NCBI GenBank assembly: GCA_003447785.1
Contig: DLYJ01000260.1
Location: forward strand, 1 to 10,236
Direction: 5' to 3'
DNA: 10,236 bases
Source of the DNA: Treponema sp.
Lineage (GTDB): Bacteria > Spirochaetota > Spirochaetia > Treponematales > Treponemataceae
Part shown: in pieces, positions 1 through 6,740 of the stretch
Position numbering within the stretch: the first letter of the stretch is position 1
Layout of the letters: each line of letters begins with the position of its first letter
Program-made: the position numbers and the translations under genes
The notes under the pieces: generated by a model
Databases searched by the model: none
What the model was told of the DNA's origin: nothing
The model's input: the letters and a program-made list of their open reading frames with translations, nothing else

Positions 1-2
1 CT

Positions 3-1040
3 ATGCACAGCAGCGAAAAAATTATTCTTAAGGCAGAAGATCTGGACGGTTATCTTACTCCAAAAGATGTTGAAGACATCAATCTTCTTAAATCAATGTA
101 TGATGATACGTTAAAACATTTTGAAGCTCAGGATAATGATAAAATCGTTCAGAGTTTTGACAAAATGGGTCATGAACTCCAGAGAATCTGTGCAGAGCAT
201 CCGAATATCAAGGTTTTCTCTTTTGAAACTGAAGAAGGAAGCCATGCAGAAGCAAGCCGCGTAATTTCAAAACTCCGTGACATAGAAACAGGTCACCAGG
301 AATTTATTTATTATGTTCAGCGTGCATACGAAATGCTTTTCCGCCTTGCCTATACAGACCAGCATGAAGACAAAAAAGGTCACATTATCGTAAAAACACC
401 TGTAAATATTCCAGTGCAGAACTATGCAGTGCACAAAATCCCTGACATTGACCACAAAATTGAAAACTCAGTTATGTGTGTAATGCTTCGCGGCGCTTTG
501 CTTCCAAGCATCATCATGTCTAAAGAAATTGAAGAGTATTCAAGCCATAAGTATGTTACACCTTTTGCCCTGTTCAAAATTAACCGTGACGATTCAAAAA
601 ATGAGTCGAATATGGAATACATCCTTGACCTTAAAAAATCATTCTTCAACCTTGAAGAACTTGACGGAAAGGATTTGATTTTTGCAGACCCGATGAACGC
701 AACAGGCGGTTCTCTCGTAACTGTTGTAAAATATCTTCAGGCAAACGGTGTTAAACCAAAATCAATCAAGTTCTTTAACGTAATCAGTGCTCTTAAAGGA
801 AGTCTCCGTGTAACACGCGCCCTTGAAAACTGTACATGTTACACACTCTGGCTCGACCCTGTATTGAACAGCAAGGCTTACATCATGCCGGGGCTAGGAG
901 ATGCAGGTGACCGCCTTAACGGTTGTGACAAGAAAAACAATCCCCGCAACATTATCCGCCTGATTGCAGACTACGGTGCAAATATCAGCGAATTGTACAG
1001 AAACCAGCTTGCAAAAATCGAGGCTACTGTCCTTGACTAA
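3..1040 (+). CDS. upp: Uracil phosphoribosyltransferase with N- and C-terminal extensions
   Basis: Predicted cytoplasmic enzyme of pyrimidine salvage, joining uracil and PRPP to give UMP and pyrophosphate. The PRPP-binding loop is visible at residues 229-237 (DPMNATGGS, close to the family's DPMLATGGS). The uracil-binding signature [12 protein letters not shown] lies at 296-307, preceded by a LDP motif and by a strand and loop near 158-168 where the family has its first PRPP contact. The core spans about residues 125-307. Classical bacterial Upp is about 208 residues; this reading frame has 345. It adds roughly 120 mostly helical, charged residues before the core and about 38 after it. The ATG at base 3 has only two bases before it, so no ribosome binding site can be seen and the true start could lie outside the window. 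The stop overlaps the start of the downstream lipoprotein gene. The enzyme class is confident; the role of the extensions is unknown. Confidence 0.88.
   Translation: MHSSEKIILKAEDLDGYLTPKDVEDINLLKSMYDDTLKHFEAQDNDKIVQSFDKMGHELQRICAEHPNIKVFSFETEEGSHAEASRVISKLRDIETGHQEFIYYVQRAYEMLFRLAYTDQHEDKKGHIIVKTPVNIPVQNYAVHKIPDIDHKIENSVMCVMLRGALLPSIIMSKEIEEYSSHKYVTPFALFKINRDDSKNESNMEYILDLKKSFFNLEELDGKDLIFADPMNATGGSLVTVVKYLQANGVKPKSIKFFNVISALKGSLRVTRALENCTCYTLWLDPVLNSKAYIMPGLGDAGDRLNGCDKKNNPRNIIRLIADYGANISELYRNQLAKIEATVLD
1020..1023 (+). promoter_or_regulatory. Ribosome binding site (GAGG) supporting a TTG start
   Basis: GAGG lies 9 bases before a TTG at 1033, inside the 3' end of the uracil phosphoribosyltransferase gene. 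It favours 1033 as the start of the lipoprotein gene. From 1033 the protein opens with a short polar and basic stretch, then a hydrophobic segment and a Cys, as a lipoprotein signal peptide should. A longer reading from the TTG at 964 would put more than 20 extra residues before the signal peptide. Confidence 0.55.
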
Positions 1041-1686
1041 TATAAATACTTCATTTAAAAAAGTTTTTTTCTCTTTTATCTGTTTAATGGCTTTTACCGC
1101 TTTGTCTGTAACTACAGGCTGCCAGACAAGCAATGCATTTAAAGTTCCGGGCGAAAGTTCAATTATTACAAAAAACATCGCTTCCGAGTATTTTACAATT
1201 GCAGAAGGCTATGCAGACTTAAAAAAATATGACAAGGCTGCAGAGTATTATAAGTACGCAATGAAGAATAAGTCTTTAAGACTGTCTGCATATTATAAAA
1301 TGGCACGCTGTTATGCGCTTGCAAAAGACTATAAAAATGCCCTTGAAGCCTACGAAAAACTCTTAAAACTGGATCCTGACAATAAAGAAATCAAACTTTC
1401 CCTTGCTTACATCCAGGGAATGAGCGGCAATACGGAAAAGGCCCTTAATTCGTATGAAGTTCTCATGCAGGAATTTCCTGAAGACAGTTCGGTGCTGGTG
1501 AATTACATAAATGTTTTGATTTACATCGGACGGGTTGAAGATGCAGAAAAGTATCTTAAAATTCTTATCGAAAAGTTCCCGGATTGCAGTGAAATAAAAA
1601 CTCTCAGTGATTCTATCAATTCTCAAATCGACAATCCTGATTCAAATCTTGGCAAGAAAGAAGAGAATCAGGAAAAGTCAAATTAA
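1033..1686 (+). CDS. TPR-repeat lipoprotein
   Basis: Predicted exported lipoprotein of 217 residues. A lysine pair at 9-10 precedes a hydrophobic segment (about 11-26). The lipobox-like VTTGC has its Cys at residue 30; this fits the relaxed spirochaetal lipobox better than the enterobacterial one. About four TPR units follow, at roughly 51-83, 85-118, 119-151 and 153-185. They show the usual spaced Tyr, Ala and Gly positions and PDN/PED turns. The last 20 residues are polar, Lys/Glu/Asn-rich and probably disordered. TPR lipoproteins usually act as docking factors in envelope assembly; no partner can be read from the sequence. The start is taken as TTG at 1033, overlapping the upstream gene by 8 bases, which suggests translational coupling. 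An ATG at 1087 lies inside the hydrophobic core and would destroy the signal peptide. Family is confident; function is open. Confidence 0.8.
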   Translation: MTNINTSFKKVFFSFICLMAFTALSVTTGCQTSNAFKVPGESSIITKNIASEYFTIAEGYADLKKYDKAAEYYKYAMKNKSLRLSAYYKMARCYALAKDYKNALEAYEKLLKLDPDNKEIKLSLAYIQGMSGNTEKALNSYEVLMQEFPEDSSVLVNYINVLIYIGRVEDAEKYLKILIEKFPDCSEIKTLSDSINSQIDNPDSNLGKKEENQEKSN

Positions 1687-1704
1687 TTAATAAATTAATT
1701 AATT
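1681..1704. terminator. All-A/T perfect inverted repeat between convergent genes, possible bidirectional terminator
   Basis: Two perfect 11-base arms (1681-1691 and 1694-1704) flank a two-base AA centre. The repeat includes the stop codon of the lipoprotein gene and ends 9 bases from the stop of the convergent membrane-protein gene. Position between two converging transcripts suggests a shared terminator. The stem contains no G or C, so it would be weak. Chance symmetry in A/T-rich DNA, or a protein-binding palindrome, are alternatives. Confidence 0.4.
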
Positions 1705-1712
1705 GAATAAAT

Positions 1713-2966
1713 CTAGTTGTTCAGAATAAAATTGCGGTATTTTTCCGGATTTACTCGGAAGGCAATAATCGGACTTGTCATATCCTCAGAGGCGTGTTTC
1801 TGTGCCTCGGATGCTTCTGTCAAAAGTCTGTCGGCGCTGATTAAGCGTTCTGTGCGTGAAGAAATACCGATTGTAATTGCCGGTAATCCCTGGTCGCGAA
1901 GGGTAGCTGCAAGGCGTTCAAGAAGGCTTTCGGCATCCTGTAAAGCATCATCAAGTTTAAGAGCCTTGATAAGAAGTGCGTAAGCGTCTTTTCCGTAACG
2001 ATAGGCTGAACCGCGGTTATTTACACAGTTTTTAATGCATGCAGCCTGCGGAGAGTTTGTATCATCGTTAGGAATTCCAGCGATACGTACGATTATGAGG
2101 GACAAATCCTGTTCCTGGCTTGCACTGTGAATGAGTTCTTCTTCCAGAGCAGGCAGGAGGGCTTCTTCTTCACTGATTGTGGCTGTAACTTCAGAGTCGT
2201 TTTTTGTTTCTGAAACTTCAGACTGTTCTTTAGTCTGTTCTTCCGCTTCTTCACTTGTATAAACTTCGTTGTCCGAGAAGTTGAGGGAAGTTTCCTCTTC
2301 ATTTGACAGAAAGTCAGATGGAGAAGTAATTTCTTCTTCAAGTTCTTCCACACTGTTGTCCTGTTCAACAGGAGTATCTTCTGATAACGGATCTGCTGCA
2401 ACACTGTTTGAGCGGAAAGGATTGTCGTCAAAATTGTCCTTGTGTTCAAACTTGATTACATTGTCCTTTGAGACTTCCGGTTTTGCAAAAATCAAAATAA
2501 GAATTGCAATAAGTGTTGCGATAAAAATCAGGATGAATGCCGTTCGGGCGTGGTAGAAAAGTGAAGCCGGCTTTACTGTGTAAATCTGAGCCTTGAGAAC
2601 AAGGTTATTGCCGTTGTTGAGGTTAAGGCTTTTTGTAAAATCCTTTGTGTAATTCTGTGTGTCGATTGTGTTTGCCTTAGTTGCAGGGTAAGAGTAGAGA
2701 ATCTTGCCGTTCATGATAAGTTCCAGGCCTGCATAATCATCAAAATCTTTTACAGCCTGCATGAAGGAATCTGCAAATGCATTTGAATTGTAATCGTACT
2801 TATTTGCAATTATTTCTGTCTTTTTTGAAAGTGAATCAAATAAAACCTGAGCCTGTGAAGGGCCTGCCTTTTTATCTGTAATAATTCCGGTAACAAAATA
2901 AATAACCGAAATCAATAAAACTGCGCCGATTAAAACTGATATTATGTTAAAACTTCTCTTTGTCAT
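1713..2966 (-). CDS. Two-pass membrane protein with degenerate GGDEF-like C-terminal domain
   Basis: A 417-residue receptor-like protein, last gene of the operon. TM1 is at about residues 7-28 and TM2 at about 141-161, enclosing an extracytoplasmic domain of roughly 110 residues. A very acidic linker (about 175-280, rich in Glu, Ser and Thr) follows. The C-terminal domain (about 285-405) has the layout of a GGDEF fold. RYGKDAYALL (323-332) aligns without gaps to RYGGDEFALL, and TIGIS (365-369) then ADRLLTEASEAQKHA (378-392) match the family's SIGIA and ADELLxxADxALYxA. The signature reads GKDAY (325-329), so the catalytic Glu is Ala. The inhibitory RxxD position reads NNRG (316-319). The first metal-ligand strand (IIVRIAGI, 291-298) has no Asp. 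Cyclase activity is therefore unlikely; ligand binding or a structural role is plausible. ATG overlaps the upstream stop as ATGA, and no close Shine-Dalgarno is visible, consistent with coupling. Confidence 0.8.
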   Translation of the reverse strand: MTKRSFNIISVLIGAVLLISVIYFVTGIITDKKAGPSQAQVLFDSLSKKTEIIANKYDYNSNAFADSFMQAVKDFDDYAGLELIMNGKILYSYPATKANTIDTQNYTKDFTKSLNLNNGNNLVLKAQIYTVKPASLFYHARTAFILIFIATLIAILILIFAKPEVSKDNVIKFEHKDNFDDNPFRSNSVAADPLSEDTPVEQDNSVEELEEEITSPSDFLSNEEETSLNFSDNEVYTSEEAEEQTKEQSEVSETKNDSEVTATISEEEALLPALEEELIHSASQEQDLSLIIVRIAGIPNDDTNSPQAACIKNCVNNRGSAYRYGKDAYALLIKALKLDDALQDAESLLERLAATLRDQGLPAITIGISSRTERLISADRLLTEASEAQKHASEDMTSPIIAFRVNPEKYRNFILNN

Positions 2967-4411
2967 GATATTTTAGTATACCCCAGAGTTTTTATCAGTG
3001 CAAGTTCATAACTTTGTGTTACAGAAGCATTTTTCTGGTACCATGCCATAAGCGGCAGAAGTATGTAACTTGCAGGATTTTTGATTGCCTTAAAAAGGTC
3101 TTTATCAAGCGAATTCAGGACCTGGTTCAGATGTTTAATAAAACCTTCATATTCGAATGATTGAATTTTTATTGTTTCTTTTGAAGACGGATTTTCAAGA
3201 TAAATCTCAAGGCTCTTTTTGTATGAATCAAGAATCTCGTTTGTAAACTGACCCTTTTTAAGTTCAACAAGAGGCGTACGGTACATCAGTCTGCAATAAC
3301 TGCTTTCTTTGTTCTGTAATTTTGTTTCATTGATTGAATAAAGTTTATCAAGGTAAGTTCCCCGGGCGTAGGGCTTTCCGTCAAGATAACTGAAATCTGC
3401 TCCAAAAAATTTTATATCGATAAAACCAAGTTTGTATGCAAGGTCGCATGCTGCAATTGTTACGGTTCCTGTTCCGCTCTGGAGATTGATAAAGGTTTTT
3501 TGAAAGAGGTTTGCAAGCTGGCCAAGGGGATGATTTCCTGTAAAAAAGAAAAACCTGTTTCCTGTTTCAATTACTTTTTTTACGCAGCTGTGCTCACAGC
3601 ACAAATCAAAAGCAAAAATTGTCTTTTTATCAGGTGTCAGGTTATTTAAAAAGTGATTTCTCGAAATAGCCTGGCCGTCAAGGCTTACAACAATATGAGG
3701 CTGGACAGAGTTCTGTAAAAGGACAGGGTAGGTAGTATCTGTTGCAATTATAAAATACTTTTCTGATTTGAGTTCTTTTACTGCCTTGTCCAGGGTCGGA
3801 CCTGCCGCAATTATAGCGCATTTTCGGGAAGTATCTGCAAAATCGTTCAGGCAGAAACTTTTTAAGTTTCTGGAAGCGTCAAGATTTTTGATAATGTTTT
3901 TCTGCCAGATTTTTCCGAAAGCCCGCTGAACAGAATAATCAGCCATCACGGTTTGAACTGCCTTTTTTACTATTGCCTCGATTACAGATGCACTCTGTGG
4001 AAATATGTTCTGCCAGGAACGCAGAAAGGCAAGATTAATTGTAGAATATACCGGCGCGATAAAGTTATTTATTATTGTTTCAAAAAGGTTTTCTATCGTA
4101 CAGAAAATCACATTGGGATTTTTTGAAAGTTTTCTGCATTGTTCTATATGCTGGATAAGATATTCAAAATCTTCCTCTGAGTTTTCTACGACAATAATTT
4201 TGCGTTCAGGATTTTTATTTAATAGTGCCTGAATATGATAACCGCCTGCAAGTCCGCCTGCAATAAAGAAAAGAAGGCTTTCGCCGTAATTAGCTGCAAA
4301 ACTTTCTGCCTCACGTTGGGGAGAATACATTGAGTGGAGTGCCATATTCTTTACTTTTGGAATTAAAAGAGCGCTCCTGGAAGGAACGGTTTCTGTATAA
4401 AAACTAGCCAT
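2963..4411 (-). CDS. DUF115/MptE-like Maf-family protein, paralog B (putative glycosyltransferase)
   Basis: A 482-residue cytoplasmic protein with no signal peptide. An N-terminal domain (about 1-170) opens with LHSMYSPQREAESF (25-38), the pattern also found in the neighbouring paralog. The DUF115 core follows: AAGPTLD at 202-208 (family GxGPSLD), VVSLDGQ at 241-247, SGTGTV at 312-317, and a strand into FFGADFSY at 335-342. The C-terminus (about 385-482) is helical. Maf proteins (motility-associated factor) transfer nonulosonic-type sugars to flagellin in several bacteria; the archaeal relative MptE is a pterin pyrophosphokinase. Glycosyl transfer, perhaps to periplasmic flagellar filaments, is the likelier role here, but this is inference. 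The usual Ser of GPS is Thr206. The ATG overlaps the upstream paralog's stop by 8 bases. GGGGA lies 8 bases before it. Confidence 0.82.
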   Translation of the reverse strand: MASFYTETVPSRSALLIPKVKNMALHSMYSPQREAESFAANYGESLLFFIAGGLAGGYHIQALLNKNPERKIIVVENSEEDFEYLIQHIEQCRKLSKNPNVIFCTIENLFETIINNFIAPVYSTINLAFLRSWQNIFPQSASVIEAIVKKAVQTVMADYSVQRAFGKIWQKNIIKNLDASRNLKSFCLNDFADTSRKCAIIAAGPTLDKAVKELKSEKYFIIATDTTYPVLLQNSVQPHIVVSLDGQAISRNHFLNNLTPDKKTIFAFDLCCEHSCVKKVIETGNRFFFFTGNHPLGQLANLFQKTFINLQSGTGTVTIAACDLAYKLGFIDIKFFGADFSYLDGKPYARGTYLDKLYSINETKLQNKESSYCRLMYRTPLVELKKGQFTNEILDSYKKSLEIYLENPSSKETIKIQSFEYEGFIKHLNQVLNSLDKDLFKAIKNPASYILLPLMAWYQKNASVTQSYELALIKTLGYTKIS

Positions 4412-5873
4412 TTATCCGTTCCCCGATTTTTTTAAGAAGTTTTTGTTTTTTTTCATTTATCTTATTTTGGATTTTTTCTTTTTCCGTTGAATCAGTGCTT
4501 CTGTCCCGCTGTATCACTTCTAGAGGAAAAAGTTCTTTTTCTAACGTCTCTGTACGGGATAGATTTATTACGGCTTTGAGAATTTGGGATTTGCTTAATT
4601 CAATTTTTTGAGTTTTAATTTTTGGCTCAAAACCACTTGCAGACAGATTTATCTCATCCCAGAAAATATCTTTTACCGGAGCTATATTACCTTTAATTGA
4701 ATTATCACAGGTTATCCTGAAAATCCGTTTTATGCTGCTTTCTGGAAGTGTTTTGAACCAGTTTCTGTATAAGGCCAGTGAGCCGTCTGAGCCAAAACGT
4801 GAGCGCGTAATTCTTGTTTCTTTGTTTGAAAGTTTTTTATCTTTATTCTGGTTTATAAGTTCAAGTTTGTTAGGCTGTGTATGTTGAAATGCTTTGTTTT
4901 CCTGTAAATCAAGGCCTGCAAAATAAATGTTTTTGTCTGTAAGTGACAGGCTAAGTTCAAGGGCGGTACCGCTTACAGTTCCGTTTCTCTGGGCAAAAAG
5001 GTATGGAATTTTTAAAGCGTCAAACAATTTCTGACCCGTACTTTCCGGGTAAATTAAAGGCATAACTGAGGCTTTATTAAATAATGAAGAAGGACATGCC
5101 GCTTCATCAGTGACAGCCCAAAGTGGATTTGATTTTAACGAGTCAAATTCAATATGCTTTTTTGCCCAGTAACCGCCGTCCGTTGATAAAACCATATCCA
5201 TGGGGATATCGTAGTATTCCAGGACGCTGACGGCAGAAGAAACTGCGATGATATAAAAACTTTCCCGGTATTTTTTTATGTATTCCAGTGATTCCTTTAA
5301 GCTGGGACCTGAAGCACAGATTAATATGTCTTTTTCAATTTTATTTATTATGCTGGAGCTTTTTAACTTACAGATATTGTTTATTGAATTTGTAAACCAG
5401 CGCCGTGAAAAATAAGATCTTGTATATAAAACATCCCGGCTTTTGGAAACTGCTTTTTTTATGCATTCAAAAACTTCCTGCACAGCCTTGGGAAAATTGA
5501 GTTCAACAGGTTTCCAGGTAAAAAAGGCTGATTTTAACAGTTCTTCTTCGCCAAAATAACTGAATAATTCTTCGTCAAAAAACTGTGAGGAAGAAAAATA
5601 AAAGACCTTGTCCCAATTTTTGTCATAATCTGTAAATTCATTAAAGAGACGGATTGTTACAAGTCTTGCTTGTGGAAAACGATCGCGAAGAAAAGGTACG
5701 CAGTAGGAGAGTGCGCCTTCTACGATAAAAACGGTTGAAGGGCAGAATGTAAGTTCAAGATTTTGTACAAAAGATTTTGCTTCATTTTCAGGATTGTAAC
5801 TTGAATGCAGGAATTTGCCGTCACAGGAACAGGTTAATGTGCCGTTTTTTGCAGATGCAAAGTTAAAAGTCAC
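4404..5873 (-). CDS. DUF115/MptE-like Maf-family protein, paralog A (putative glycosyltransferase)
   Basis: A 489-residue predicted cytoplasmic protein, paralogous to the next gene in the operon. LHSSYNPENEAKSF (22-35) heads the N-terminal domain. The core carries ASGPSL (187-192), VLSTDGG (228-234), NGTVSGTALELSLSL (297-311) and IYFAGLDLQ (316-324), the characteristic DUF115 order of a nucleotide-type GPSL loop, an Asp-ended strand and a SG(T/G) helix before a GxD strand. It keeps the canonical GPSL, unlike its partner. The C-terminal 45 residues (about 443-488) are rich in Lys and Glu and probably form a coiled coil, a possible interaction surface. The start is GTG, three bases after the preceding stop; frame and the nearby AGGA support it. 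The likely role is sugar transfer in flagellin or surface glycosylation, inferred from the family; the substrate is unknown. Confidence 0.82.
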   Translation of the reverse strand: MTFNFASAKNGTLTCSCDGKFLHSSYNPENEAKSFVQNLELTFCPSTVFIVEGALSYCVPFLRDRFPQARLVTIRLFNEFTDYDKNWDKVFYFSSSQFFDEELFSYFGEEELLKSAFFTWKPVELNFPKAVQEVFECIKKAVSKSRDVLYTRSYFSRRWFTNSINNICKLKSSSIINKIEKDILICASGPSLKESLEYIKKYRESFYIIAVSSAVSVLEYYDIPMDMVLSTDGGYWAKKHIEFDSLKSNPLWAVTDEAACPSSLFNKASVMPLIYPESTGQKLFDALKIPYLFAQRNGTVSGTALELSLSLTDKNIYFAGLDLQENKAFQHTQPNKLELINQNKDKKLSNKETRITRSRFGSDGSLALYRNWFKTLPESSIKRIFRITCDNSIKGNIAPVKDIFWDEINLSASGFEPKIKTQKIELSKSQILKAVINLSRTETLEKELFPLEVIQRDRSTDSTEKEKIQNKINEKKQKLLKKIGERING

Positions 5874-5876
5874 GGC

Positions 5877-6740
5877 CTAGTCCTGTTCTAAGAAACTGAT
5901 GCTTCCCTTGGAATTCGGGCATACGCCTGCAGAAAGAACGAGAACGCCCTTTTCTTCAAGGTTAAAGAATTCCTGGAGACTTGAATTGAGCTGGAACTGC
6001 AGGAGTTTTTCGTCAATATCTTCCCTGGAAAACATAATTGCTTTGATTTCGCAGTTTGACTTTAGAACTGCGCAGTTTGGTTTAAACATAAGGTCGCTGA
6101 CCTTGTAAAAAATCTCTTCCATTGCGGCGTCAGTCAATACGTCCGAAATTGAAGAATCATATTTACTGAATGCATTTTGCAGTGAAAGTTTTGCTGAAAT
6201 TATAAAAAGATATGCGCTTGAAATTACAAAGCCGTCTGTCATGTCATAAGAGGGCACGCTTTTAACATCAAGGGATTTTATAACTGCGTCCTTTACAACT
6301 GAGGCGTCCTGTAATTCACCGTCGTGATTTACCACAACAAAATAAGCGCTTTTATCATTAAGGTTAAATTTTAATATGTTGATTAAAACTATTTCGTTTT
6401 TGAGCTGTTCAGAAAATAACTGATAGAGGGGTGTAAGATTTTCTCCTGAAAAGGCCTTCCATTCACCATCATTAATTTCTAGTCCGTCCCACCAGTCTTT
6501 TGTAGAAACCGAATTAGCGATTGTTTCAAGATCAAAATTGAAGGATTTTTGTACATGATAAAAACCTTCGGTGCTTGTGAACAATGCGCAGCGATAAAAA
6601 TTGTTTTGTTTTGCCATGGCGGCAAAATCAAGAGATTTTGTATCATATCTTGAAGCCTTTGCTAAAAGCCCTTCTTTTTTTACTTGAGGCTGGTGCTCAG
6701 GCTGTTTTTCCAGATTATTTATCCGGCTCAGAAGACCCAT
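5877..6740 (-). CDS. Conserved-looking hypothetical protein, second gene of the Maf operon
   Basis: I do not recognise this 287-residue protein. It has no signal peptide and no convincing membrane helix, so it is probably cytoplasmic. The first 35 residues form a charged leader with two similar short elements, MGLLSRINNLEKQ (1-13) and GLLAKASR (24-31), possibly amphipathic helices flanking a Gln/Pro-rich linker. A mixed alpha/beta region follows, with a Trp-rich patch around DWWDGLEIND (82-91), hydrophobic strands near 116-123 and 132-138 (AYFVVVN), a helix at about 205-218, and a closing strand VLVLSAG (266-272). It has no obvious catalytic signature. Its ATG shares one base with the upstream stop (TAATG), with GGGA 8 bases before it. 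Its stop is three bases before Maf paralog A. That packing suggests a partner or regulator in the same process as the acidic protein and the Maf pair. Confidence 0.72.
   Translation of the reverse strand: MGLLSRINNLEKQPEHQPQVKKEGLLAKASRYDTKSLDFAAMAKQNNFYRCALFTSTEGFYHVQKSFNFDLETIANSVSTKDWWDGLEINDGEWKAFSGENLTPLYQLFSEQLKNEIVLINILKFNLNDKSAYFVVVNHDGELQDASVVKDAVIKSLDVKSVPSYDMTDGFVISSAYLFIISAKLSLQNAFSKYDSSISDVLTDAAMEEIFYKVSDLMFKPNCAVLKSNCEIKAIMFSREDIDEKLLQFQLNSSLQEFFNLEEKGVLVLSAGVCPNSKGSISFLEQD
5881..5884 (-). promoter_or_regulatory. Ribosome binding site (AGGA) supporting a GTG start
   Basis: On the minus strand AGGA lies 7 bases before the GTG at 5873, within the final codons of the preceding gene. 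The spacing supports GTG as the genuine start of Maf paralog A. The N-terminal residues this start gives lead into a motif shared with the second paralog. Confidence 0.55.

Noticed and set aside
964..1032. Longer start (TTG at 964) for the TPR lipoprotein
   Set aside because: It would add 23 residues before the signal peptide, all overlapping the upp coding region. TTG at 1033 has GAGG at good spacing and gives a normal lipoprotein leader.
1717..2556. Plus- and minus-strand alternative frames inside the GGDEF-like membrane protein gene (1717-1983, 2093-2449, 2269-2556)
   Set aside because: The translations are Ser/Arg- or Lys/Thr-rich without domains, and they overlap a gene with clear membrane and GGDEF-like architecture.
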